A stretch of 64,000 bases of DNA from Monodelphis domestica (lineage: Eukaryota > Chordata > Mammalia > Didelphimorphia > Didelphidae). Where the stretch lies: NCBI RefSeq assembly GCF_027887165.1, contig NC_077227.1, positions 80,307,430 to 80,371,429 of the forward strand, in the 5' to 3' direction. The notes beneath the pieces were generated by a model. It did no database searches. It saw nothing but the letters and a program-made list of their open reading frames with translations, and was not told where the DNA came from. The first letter of the stretch is position 1. Each line of letters begins with the position of its first letter. Position numbers and translations under genes: made by a program. Shown here piece by piece: positions 33,441-45,900 of this stretch.

Positions 33441-33904
33441 ATGACCCTGGAGCCCCTCGAGCTGTTGTTGCTCCCCTGGTTCCTCCTGTTTGGAGGCACC
33501 GGCGCCCAGATTCAACCCTCATTCCCCTGGGGAGCTTCCACCTCGGCAGGACTTGAGCCCCGGGGTGGGACCCCCAGCACCTCCCCTCCCCCCGAACCTG
33601 AGACCCCGACCACGCCGCTGGGGGTCAGCCTGGAGGAGGAGCCCCGGCTGCCGCCGCTCGTAACTATGACCCCGGATCCCTTCCGTGGTGAGGAGCAGGC
33701 GGAGCTGGAGCCGGAAGTTGTCTGGCTAGAAGTTGAAGAGTTTGGGGTAACAGCGCGCCGCTATTGGTTTAAGTCCCAAATTGCTCTGATCTGTACGTGT
33801 GACTTGCTACAGGATTCCTGCGATGTGAACTGCTGTTGCGACAAGGACTGCTACCTGCCCAAACCCGAGATGATTTTCTCCTACTGCCTCCCAGGAAGTT
33901 ACAG
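33441..33904 (+). CDS. TCTN3: TCTN3 exon 1 (coding part)
   Basis: 464 coding bases, ending with two bases of a split codon before the donor 'acag|gtgagc'. I chose the ATG at 33441 because it is the first ATG in the frame and gives a clean signal peptide. The frame is open further upstream (GTG at 33414) but without an ATG. The Kozak context is weak (C at -3, A at +4). The exon encodes the signal peptide, an acidic and proline-rich linker of about 100 residues, and the first tectonic cysteines, [16 protein letters not shown], then [17 protein letters not shown]. The linker is the least conserved part of the family. Confidence 0.92.
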
Positions 33905-36900
33905 GTGAGCATCCAAATGCCCAGTCCCAATTGGTTACGCAGTCCTACATCCCTGAGTCACCAAAAAAGAGGAATGAGGGGAACAAACAATCAGGGCCAG
34001 TCTTAGTCCGAATTGTGAAGTATTTGATTCGAGTTCTCATCTCTTACCCAGAAATTATGTTTTTCCATTCCCCCGGGGCTCTTTTCTTAGATTGTGAGCT
34101 CCATATGAGCAGGGACTTTCTTTGTAAGCCCGTGCTTAGCCAGGTGCCTGGCACAAAGTAGATGTTGAATAAAGTTTTTGGACTGACTATTGGGTTATAG
34201 TGCATACTAAGTTGTCAAATACATTACTTGTAGATAAAGGGTTAGCTTGCTAGCTTGTTTTTGATTGCTGGTACTTTAATGCCTATTCAGAACATCCAGG
34301 ATGAGTGTAGAAGAGCCACCTGTGTGGACATGCTGCTGGGAAAGCATCATGCTACCTATGTGACTTTGGCCAGTGACTTCATGGTTGCCTTATATGATCA
34401 CTCTCCCTGAGCATCAGTTTTCCCAGCTTTAAAATGAGGGGTTTGGACTAGATGTCAGATCTGCTCTGATTCTAGATATATGATCCTATGATAATCCCTT
34501 TTAAATTGCAACCTATGATTTATTTGAGAAGTCATACAGGATCAGTAATTTGCTTAGTGGAGACCGCATTGCGAATAGGTGTCAGAAGCAAAATCTGAAC
34601 CCAGTTCTTTGTGACTCTTAAGTACAATACAGTTTCCTCTACTATATCTTTTTAAACTAATACTATAAATATTTCAAGGCTACCCCACCTCCCCCAGGTC
34701 TGCACACAAACAGTATTTTCTCACAGCTTACTCTTAGGTCCTTACAATCTTAACTTCCGCCCCTATGCTATTAAAATTGTTCTCTTAGAGAGCACCAAAT
34801 TGCCAAATACAATGATCTTTTTCATTCCTCATTTTCCTTTATCTTTCTGTTATATTTGCTGCTGTTGACCATCCTCTACTAATGAAAAAACTTTTCTTCT
34901 TTGGTTTTAGATGTCACTCACTCAGTATTAAGCACCTACTATGTGCAAGGTACTCACCTAGGTTTACCAGAACAAAGAATGAAACAGTTCCTCATCACAA
35001 TGAGCTTATATCCTAATGGGAGAGACAAGTTCATATAAAAATACATGCAGTATAAATATAAACAATAAGTATACGTGTGCATATGTGTGTATACCCACAA
35101 ATTACTATAGGAGGAAGAACACTAGAAATTGGGAATATCAGGAAGGTGTCCTGCAAAAGATGATGCCTTAAAAGAAAAGAGAGATTCTGGGGTAGAAAGA
35201 GGAAGAGAGGGAATTAATTCCACTTCTGGAGTGTTGTGCTTAAGGAACAGCGAGAGGTCTAATTTGTCTAAATCACAGTGTGTGGGAGAAGTCATAGCCC
35301 CTGGGGGCCCAGAAGGTAGACTGGAGCCAGATTAGGTAAAGTGTCAAAAAGACAAGTAGAAGAATTTATATTGTAGAGTTATTTGGAAACCACTAGAATT
35401 GGTTGAGTAAGAAAGTCAGGTGGTTGGTCCCGTTTGGGGCTCAAGGAAATCACTTTGACAACAAAGTTTGGGGTGGACTGGAAGAACAGTTAGGAGGCTC
35501 TGCTATTATCTAGGACAGTGATGGTGAACCTTTTAGAGGTGGAGTGCCGGGCCCCACCCCCATCCTACCCCCCCATCTAGTGTTATGTCACCCCCCCAGA
35601 CAGCATTCTGTGCCCCCCCCATTGAGTGTTCCCTGCCCTTTCCCCCCTTACCCCACACAGGGGAGGGAGGAAGCACTCCCATTGGGCTGCTGGAAGCAAG
35701 TGAAGTGAGGAATGTCCTCAGCAAGTGTAGAGAGGGGAAGGTCAGTGGCCCAAGCACTCTGCTCTTTTCCAGCTCTGCTGCCTGTGAGCCACCCACCTTA
35801 AACCCTATGCATTCCCTTTGGGCTGCTGGGCAGAGGGTCAAGGGATGTGAAAAAAATGTCATCTTGCATGGTGGAGAGGGGGAGAGGAGCAGCTTTGCCC
35901 AAGTCCCTCTGGCTTTCTAGTAACCTGGGGAGGAGAGAGAGAGGGTGGCTGTATGTCCACATAGAGGGCTCTGTGTGCCGTCTTTGGCATCTATACCATA
36001 GGTTCACCATCACTGTTCTAGGGGAAGGCAATGAGCACCTGAACTAAGGTATAGGGATATTATAAAGGTAGAAACAATTACTCACTAATTAGGCACAGGG
36101 GGTGGAATGGAGTAAGGATTCCACTATGATAGCAAAGAGATACACTTGGGACACCTCCACATCCTACTCTTTTTTTTTTTCATTTGAATTAATTTATTTA
36201 GTCAATTTAGAACATTATTCCTTGGTTACAATAATCACATTATTTCCCTCCCTCCCTTCCACCCACTCTTCCCACAACCAATGCTCAATTTCATTGGGTA
36301 TTACTTGTGTCCTTGATCAGAACCTATTTCCATGTTGTTGTTTACACTAGGATGTTCATTTAGAGTCTACATCCCCAACCATATCCTTTTAATCCATGTA
36401 TTCAAGCAGTTGTTTTTCTTCGGTGTTTTTACTCCCACTGTGTTTCCTCTGGATGTGGATAGTGGTTTTCTTCGTAGGTTCCTCCAAGTTGTTCAGGGTC
36501 ATTGCATTGCCACTAATGGAGAAGTCTATTATATTTGATTGTACCACAGTGTATCAGTCTCTGTGTACAGTGTTTTCCTGGTTCTGCTTCCCTCACTCTG
36601 CATCAATTCCTGGAGGTTGTTTCAGTCCCCATGGAATTCCTCCACTTTATTCCTCCACATTATTATTCTACAATAGTATTCCATCACCAATGTATACCAC
36701 AATTAGTTTAGCCATTCCACAATTGGAGGGCATCCCCTCATTTTCCAATTTTTTGCCACCACAAAGAGCGCAGCTATGCATGTTTTTGTACATGTCTTTT
36801 TCCTTCTCTCTTTGGGGTATAGACCTAGCAGTGCTATAGCTTCATCAAAGGGCAGACAGTCTTTTATCGCCCTTTGGGCACAGTTCCAAATTGCCCTTCA

Positions 36901-39900
36901 GACCACATCCTACTCTTAAGTTTCTCCTGCCTCTCTAATTACTTACTCTTTGTTTCTTTCTCTGGATTCTATCTTCTTCCCATCTTCCTGGGTATGCCCT
37001 AAGTCTCTGTTCTTGGTCCTTTCTCATCACTCTTCACCTTTTCCCTTGGCAATCTCATTCTATTCCATGGCTTCAGCTGCCACTTTTATAAAGTTGATTC
37101 CCCAATACTTAACTTTCATTTTGAACTATTCTGAGATCTAGGCTCACATTTCCATTTAGCTACATTCCTCCTAAATGTTTAAACATTACTTGACTTCATT
37201 ATTTCTATATGTGGCACCACCTTTCACCCAGCCTTCCATACTTCCTGGTATGGGCACTTCAACATCACCTGCCTAAAACAGTTTTATAACTTTTTCTTAG
37301 GTCTTGCCACTTCTGTTCCCTTCCTCAAATTCTTCTTTGTACCTGTGCCAGAATAATTTTCCTTGGTTCTGCCTCTCCTCTATTTATAATGTTCAACGAC
37401 TTCATATTGCTTACAGAAAAAAGGTCAACTTGTTTACCTGGCATTTAAGGCCCTATCTCATGGTCTGACTTATTCCACTTTTAGGACATATTGCTGCCCT
37501 CCTCCCATTTATCTTCCCAGTCAAATGTGACTTCACATTTTTTCCCCAACATACTTTGTATTTTCCCAATGCTGTCTTTGCACATTTTTTTCCTATACCT
37601 AATATGTCCTTTCCTTTCACTCTTGAATCCCTCTCCATCCTGTCCAAATGTAGAACTATTTACCACTCAGTAAACTGTATGCAAAGCACTCAAGTTTGGA
37701 ACTGATGGAGACTAGTTTAGATATATAGTTCCTGCCCTCCTGGAGTCTACTCTAGTAGGGGAATAAAACACAAATGCAGGTAACTAAAATATTCAGTGTA
37801 ACATAAATAAGGGCTTTAAAAAGTTTCAGGCAAGTTCTAAGAGAAACCCACTAACCACTGCCAGCAGTATCAAGGACAATTGGGGGTAGCAGTTGTGTAC
37901 AAAATACAGGATTGGAGTCATTAAATCAGGTGGTAACAAGACGTTATCAGAAACATTAAAAGAATGTTTCTTCAGCAGACTAGAGGTAGCGTTTAACTAG
38001 GAAGGTGGCAGACACAAAATTATAACAAGGAAATAAAAAATATCATTTGAACTGTCAATTAAATGACAAGTACATAGTGAAGTAGTTGTAAGTAGTCAGT
38101 TAAGGGAGAAGAAAAGGAAGCAGCAAATTAAAAAAATAATATTATGGGGCTATTTAGGTCTGATTGTGACCGAGAAAGGAAATGAGAGTTTTCTGCATGT
38201 GAATATAGAGATCTTTTACTATTTGCTCAATTCATTTTATATTTTAAAGGTATTACCTCTAGGTAAATTTGGATGGTCCATTGGAGTTCTCACAACCAAA
38301 GAGAAATCCTCTGAAGACATCTAGATTTCAAATTACAGGTCTATTTTATCAAAATTACTTTTTCTTCTATAGACTTCAGTAAGCATTTTAACTTTTGCTT
38401 CATGTAAAGTTTAGGCATTTCCTGAGAAAGTAGTTGTAGTTATTGTGTATGTTATTTTCCTGCCTCTACTTAGGTCATTCTATAACCTGTAAGTCTTCCC
38501 ATGCTTCTAATATTCATAATTTCTTACAGCACAGTTATACCTCATTACATTCATGCACTATAAATTTTTTACTCAGTGACCTATGCGATGTCCTCTGAAA
38601 TAATTAGTTGATAGATTAATTAGTGTATGGAGCTGTAGAAGTTGATTAGTAACTTCCTATGAACCCAGTGATGTTTCACAGCTGGTTGGAGTCAAGATAG
38701 AGGCCACAGATAGGCCCAACCTATCTTTGTTGGTACAGTTCAATCTGACTGCTTCACAGAGAGTTATAAAACAGTTGTTGATTTATTACAATACTCAAAA
38801 TCTCAGGATGGGTTAGTGGACCAGGGTTTAGGAATTCCTAAATCTTATAATTGCAGTTCTCCATCCAAATCCAACCTAAGAGCCCTTGTGGACTGTCTTC
38901 ATAGAGGATAATGGCAATGCTCTCTACTCTCTCTACCCAAGGAAGTCTAGCTAACTAAACTTGTTCTAACTGGTCTTCTAACAAGTAGTAATTAGTAAAG
39001 AGTTCATAATGTAAAGCTGGCTAGATTTTGATGAGGAGTCCACTTGAGAGTTAAGCTGGTCAGGCTCAGCTCACTAGTAGAGTCATTGGTCTTTCACAGC
39101 TCTCTCACACAGAGTTCAGGATGGTACAGCTCACAGAATTCAGATGATGATATTTGGGTCAGGGATAGAAAACCTCTCAGGATAAGCTCGATGACAGGAA
39201 CCTCCAACGTTGGGTCAGGAAAGGCAGTTAGTTAACTCCCTCTAGCCTTCACAAGATGGCCACAAGAAGTCCGTCTCTGCTCTCCTGGTGTCCAACAGAC
39301 AACAGACCCACTTGGTCCTCAGGTTCTGCCTTTTATCCCTTTCCCTGATTCTAGAACTGTTCTTTTCCATTCCATGCATGAGCCCAGGTCCCACACAGAC
39401 CCTGCTTTGCAAAGCTCATGCTCCAGGCCTTTTCAAAAACTCCTTTCTGGGGGGCAGCTGGGTAGCTCAGTGGAATGAGAGCTAGGCCTAGAGACGGGAG
39501 GTCCTAGGTTCAAATCTGGCCTCAGACACTTCCTAGCTGTGTGACTTTGGGCAAGTCACTTGACCCCCGTTGCCTAGCCCTTACCACTCTTCTGCCTTGA
39601 CTCCAAGAAGGTAAGGATTTTAAGAAAACAAACAAACAAAGCCCTCCTCTCTGTCTCTTTCTATTCTATAATCCCCCTTTGCCCAGATCAAAACTCATTT
39701 TGATAAAAATTTGTTTTGTTATCTGTGCACCAACAAACTTATCTTATTGCATCCTTACTCTATATTCCTATTCCCCAAAATATCAAACAGCTACACTTAT
39801 TGAGCTATTTCTATCTTATCTTCCCTATCCTAGGGACTTGAACAAAGGAAAGGAAGGGAAAGGGAAGGGATTTACAAGTTGTTACAAAGTTCAAACACAA

Positions 39901-42900
39901 CACAACATTTACAAACTCCAAACACACTAGAAATAAAAAAAGAATAGAACTTATTAAGAATACAAATACAATAAAATTCAAACGTTGAACATCCCAATAA
40001 AACTCTTAATAACCAATTTGCTATCCAAACCATATGCTGCTAAACTAATACAAAACAATCTTATATTTAAAAAATTAAGTTTAAAATTGTATAAAACTAG
40101 GAAAAATAGAAAAAATTACAATAAAACACCATGTAGCATAAAATTTTACAAAAAACAGTCTAATTAAAAACTGAACTTATACAAAAATGCCTTTTAAAAA
40201 AATCTAAACTGAAAATTCAAAACAAGGGCTTCCTAATCTACAAACTATTTCTAATACATACAACCAAAGTGCCTACATTGAACTGTGAAGTAAGCATCCT
40301 ATAACTGTACACATCTCTTTTACATAATATATATATCTTCATATATTTATATATCTGTATGTTATATATGTGCATATGTACAAATTTGTAAAACTGTATT
40401 TTAGCAACTATAGACATCAAATTTACATATATACATACACATACAAACTAAAACTCATATGTACATATATAAATATATGTACATTACTTTTTTACAGATT
40501 TACAAATTAAAATTTTTAAAATATTTTTACAATATAATTATTTTACAAGTATGTACAGAGCTCTATACATGCATGTGTGTATAATATGTAGTCTACGTAC
40601 TGTATATTTCTATACTAACCTCTGTTGTGATCCTTGTATGTTTCCTGATGTTACCCAAGTAGAATATCTCAATCAGACCTTCTATTTAGGTAAGATCTTA
40701 TGGATCTAATATGTATAACTATTTCACTAGTATATCAACCCTTTATTAAATATCCATTTATTTACATGGACATTGTTTCAAATACAGATCTTATAAAATT
40801 TAGTGAAGCAAATATCCTTTATGTGGTCATTGCATGTAACATACTTATTCCATCTTCAGATCTCCTCTTCTCATCTTGCCTGATGGTTCTCTACTCTTGT
40901 ATATCTATACTGTTGCATGAAACTACATGTGGAAGTGTGCTTGTGTTTAATGGTGCATTTATCTTACAATTTGGAGTCCATTCCTCATCTGATCCTCTTC
41001 TCTGTGGAGTCTTTACAGTTTTTACTATTGTTTCATAATCAGGTTAGCTGTTTCTGCTTTTTCTCCTTCTTGCTACAAAGATCTTTTCCTGCTTTTCCTA
41101 TAGGCTGCTTTCCTCTGTCTTCCACTGGATATGTAACCCTTAGGAACTTTCTGACGATCTTAGTTGCCAGATGAAATCTCTCTCCAATTCTCCTCTATGT
41201 GACTGTTTTCTTCCAAATAAATGTTTTCTATCTCCTCTCTCTTATTCCTTCTCCTAAATTTATTTCCATTTCTGTTTCTCCTCCATTTTCACTGAGAGTG
41301 AGTTTCACATACGAACAATGAATCCATGGGTTTTTTTCCCTAAGACTTTTACTGCCCAAGCTGTTGTTAGGATTGCTTCATAAGTTCCTATCCAACTTTC
41401 TTCTGTTGCTGATGTTTTTGCAAAGGTTTTTTTTTTTTATTAAAACCCTTACCTTCCATCTTGGAGTCAATACTGTGTATTGGCTCCAAGGCAGAAGAGT
41501 GGTAAGGGCTAGGTAATGGGGGTCAAGTGACTTGCCCAGGGTCACACAGCTGGGAAGTGTCAGAGGACAGATTTGAACCAAGGACCTCCCATCTCTAGGC
41601 CTGCTCTCAATCCACTGAGCTACCCAGCTGCCCCCCAAAGTTTTTTATGTATACCAAGTCTCCTGGTTTTATGTTATGAAGCAAAAAATCTAAAGGCTCA
41701 GATTGTTGCAAAAGTCTCATTTCATGAAGCTCTCTCAGTCTATCTTGTGAAACTGTTATATAAGAAGCTATCTGAATGTTTCCTCCCAGCATAAAGACAT
41801 AAGCTCTGGTTTACATGTTTTTGCTTGTAAGAGTGTGTGGCCATATAGCATTTCATAAGCAGAGATATACAAGTCTGCAAGAGGTCTTGTAGGGATGTAA
41901 AACAGTGCCAGAGGAAGAATTTCTGGCCACTTCAAATGAGGGACAAAGTTTTCCTATCATAGAGTTTAACTCTTTGTTCAACCTCTCTACCTGTTCAGAG
42001 CTCTGTGAATGGTACGGTGTATGAAAACTAGCTGTTATTCCTAGATTTTCATAAACTTTCCCTAATATTTCCTTTGTGAAGTGACTTCCATAGTCTGAGT
42101 CCATGTTAAAAGAGACATGGAACCTAGGAATTATTTCTTTAAGCAGTATTTTTATCAAACCCTGCTGTATTTTTAGCTGATGGAAAAGCTTCTGGCTTTT
42201 GGCCAACATGTAAGTCTACCAGTACTAAGCGGAATTTATATTTTCCAGCTTTGGACATCATGATATAATCTATCTGTAGACTTTCAAATGGGCTTTTTGC
42301 CAAAGGTCTACCACCTAAACCTTTCTTCTTAAATACACCCTGATTAAATTTCAAACAGATAGAATATTTGCTACAGACTCTATGTGCAACTGATGTTATT
42401 CCCAGAGCTATCCATGTTCTCTTAATGCTATCATTTAGTTCCTATGTTCCAGTGTCCTTTACCATGGATTGAATTGCAAATATGGTAATACAACTCCTTT
42501 GGTAAAATAGCCTTTCCTGTGTCTGAGAGCCATATTTCATTCACTTTCTTTGCTCCAAATTTGTCTTTCCATTCCTGAATCTCTGAGTCTTTGTAAGCTT
42601 TGGTAAGATCAGCTGACTATGACTGACAGATTCATGACATAGGCTGTAACTTTTTTAACTGCAAATTTCTCTGTCACATTGGCTTCATAATTGTCCTTAG
42701 ACACAAAATCCTTTCCATACCCATGTGCTCTAAAGTGAATTACAGCTGTTTGCTTAGGTTTTTGTATAGCTTCTAGCACATCTACAATTATCTGTGCATG
42801 GGCTATGTGTTTGCCTCCAGATGTTACAAATCCTCTAATTTTCCAGATTGATCCTATTGCGTGGCACACTGAGAAGCCATATTTAGAGTGTATAAATGTT

Positions 42901-45900
42901 TATACTCTTGCCCTCTGCTAAGTTATAAGCTTTAAGCTCCTATCTGGCTCTATTCTATACCTCCCAGCTGACTGTGATATATATCCTGCCTCAAATTTTC
43001 CTAGAGCATTTCATCTGGATCTGTGTTTTGTTCTTATATTCTATCTTATATCTCATATTTGTATATGCATTAGATCTTTTCTACACCTGCCTAGTAGATT
43101 GTGAGCATAAATGTAATAGGAACTAAATCAATGTGCTTTACAATTTGTGGGGGGGCAGTTAGGTGGCTCATTGTATTGAGAGCCAGACCAAGAGATGGGA
43201 GGTCCTAGATTCAAACCTGGCCTCAAATACTTCTTAGCTCTGGGACCCTGGGCAAATCACTTAACCCCCCAGCCCCTATCATTCTTCTGCCTTGGAACCA
43301 ATACACAGTATTGATTTTAAGTTGGAAGGAAATAAATAAAAAAATAAATAAATGAGCGAATAAATAAAAATAATAAATAAATAGTGAAGAAAGTGGTAGG
43401 ATAAGGCAGGAAGTTACCTGACTTTCATATTCCCTGACATAATTTAAAGTACCTCAAAGTGAACTTTAAAGTGGCAGAAATAATTAAAAGTTACCAAAGA
43501 TAACTTAGAAGGACATTAGGAATGATTTGACCTTCCAGGGACATAGTCTTGTCTAATTGAAGTGTGGATACCTTCAGCAAATACTGCCAAATTAAAAAAC
43601 ATCAAGCCCTGAGGACAGTTATATTGGGCTATGGACTGACTATGTTGGGTGATTGATCAAAGGAAGATTGAGGGATCCTCCACTGGCATTGAACATGGGG
43701 ATTAGGTGGCACTGAACAGATGTAGCCCTAAGTTGTGGCTATGGGTAAAGAAGAGAAAGCACAGTCTGGTGAGTATGATGCAGGGGGCAGGGCCCTACTG
43801 GCTATGGTGACTCCAAGGAGAGCAGAGCCCCTGGTTCAATTCTAGGGCATAGAGGCAAACTGAAGTTTGCAGCTGTTGAAGGAGTCATAGTGGTCCTAGG
43901 GAACCTGGTCAGCTCAGGGATGGAGAGGAACACCTTAGATTATTCAAGACTTAAGGAATGAGCTAGAGAAGTTATGATTATATCTGGGTTTTATTAAAAA
44001 ATGGAGATTTGAACTCCGGACTTCAATTCCCAGAAGTCCTTGGTGGTTCCCAGAGTTCCCCATAATCCCAGGTGAGGTCCTCACCTAGGCCGCTAGCAGA
44101 GAGGGATATTTAAACGGACTCCGCCTACTTCAGGCTCACTCTTGGCTTTTGCTTCTAGGGATAGGCGGCTCTTTACCTAGCCGGCAAAATGCAGGTTGCA
44201 CGTGCTTTCTTATTTTGTATTTTCTTTATTTCTTAATCTTTAATAAACCTCTAAAATATAACACTTTTAGCAAATAAATTTTAATCTCAACAGTTTGGAT
44301 TATAGAAATTGGAAGAACCAAGAGATCAAAAGCCCCCAGATAGAGCTCAGAAAATAATAGGACAAAAAAAAAACCTTGAAGCCTGACAGATTATCTCCCA
44401 CATTATTTCTGCTTTCAGGAGCAGAATCCAACTCTAACATAAAATTGACAGCTAAAAAATAGGCTGCTTTAAAAAAAAGAAAACAAGAAAAAAAGAGAGA
44501 AAAAAATCAGGGTTCAAACTTGGAAGACAATAGTGAAGTCAAAATAACTACTTCTAAAGCTTCAAAGAAAAATGTAGATTGGTCACAAACCCAAAAGATC
44601 TTGGAAGAGCTTAAAAAGACCTTTAAAAATAAAATAAGAAAGGTTAAGGGAAACTTACAGGGGGGGAAGATAAATGTAAGAAAATCAAGAAAATTATGAA
44701 AAGAAAGTTAATCAGTTACAAAAAAGAGATCCAAAAACTCATGGAAGATAATAACTACTTAAAAATGAGAATTGGGCAAGGGGAAGCTAATAATTAAAAA
44801 GAGCCTGGCTACCATATTACAAGAAATTATGAGGGAGAAATGCCCTAATGTTCTTGTACAAGGGGGTGGGGTGGAGGGTGTGCAGTTGAAAGAATCTACT
44901 GATCACCTCCTGAAAGAGAACCCAAATTTAAAATTCCCAGGACTATTGTAGCCAAATTCCAGAATTTCCAAGCTAAGGAGAAAATACTGTGAACAATCTG
45001 GGGGAAAAAAGCATTTCAGATATTGTGGAGCCACAGTCAGGATTACAAATGATATAGTAGCTTCTACATCAAAGTGCTAGAAGGCATGGAATATGATATT
45101 CCATAAGGTAAAGGATCTGGGATTACAACCTACCCACCAGATCATAAGACTCCAGAAGAAATGGATTTTTAATGAAATAGAGGTCTTCCAGATGTACATG
45201 ATAAAAAGACAAAAACTTAAAAGAAAATTGAGTGATCAAAATAAAAACCTTAAGACAAGCCTAAAAACGCAAATGGGAAAGAGGAAATTCAAGGCACTCA
45301 GTGGGATTAAACTAATTACATTCCTACATGGGAAAGGAATAACTAGAATACATAAGATATCCATGATACAAGAGATATTTAAGATACCTAAAACACTTAA
45401 AATATTTAAAAAGGCCTAGTGGGTTTAAACTGATTATATTACTATGTACAGAGATGATAACTTAAGATATTTAAGATATCTGTGGTACTTGAAAAACCTA
45501 ATTACATGAAATTTAAGGTATTTAAAGTGAGCAAGAGCATCAATGGGGTCAACTCAATTACATTATTACATGAGAAAATCATGTGAAAATACTCAAAATT
45601 TCTTGATACTTGAGATACTTAAGATACCTAAAGTATTTAAGATTCCTAAGGTACTGAATATATTTAATGTCTTTATTATTATTAGAGCAATGAGTAGGAG
45701 CATATAGAAAGAGCAGAGAGTAAGTTGAATATGATGGTATGACTCATATTCTTATAAATTTGACTCGTTTTCTTTATGTGTTTGAGAAATGAGGCCCCAT
45801 GTCAGAGACACTTGCTGTGCTTTTCCACTAAATTATAAAGCTTAGGCCACTTCAAGACAGTAGTCTACTTTAAAGTTTCTCACTCTTTTATGTCTTCACA

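Noticed and set aside
33314..33556. 80-codon + frame in the CpG-rich region as a separate gene
   Set aside because: Composition is explained by the CpG island; it overlaps TCTN3 exon 1 in another frame. Kept only as a possible upstream ORF.
35533..35920. 109- and 111-codon overlapping frames
   Set aside because: Both lie within the hAT MITE on GC-rich sequence.
36396..36839. 147-codon + frame
   Set aside because: It is the antisense of a LINE1 ORF2 tail.
39681..41299. Retroviral env gene next to the pol remnant
   Set aside because: Position fits but no envelope motif or long frame is visible.
45093..45419. 108-codon Lys-rich + frame as a host gene
   Set aside because: It continues a degraded LINE1 ORF1 C-terminal domain and the A-rich text behind it.
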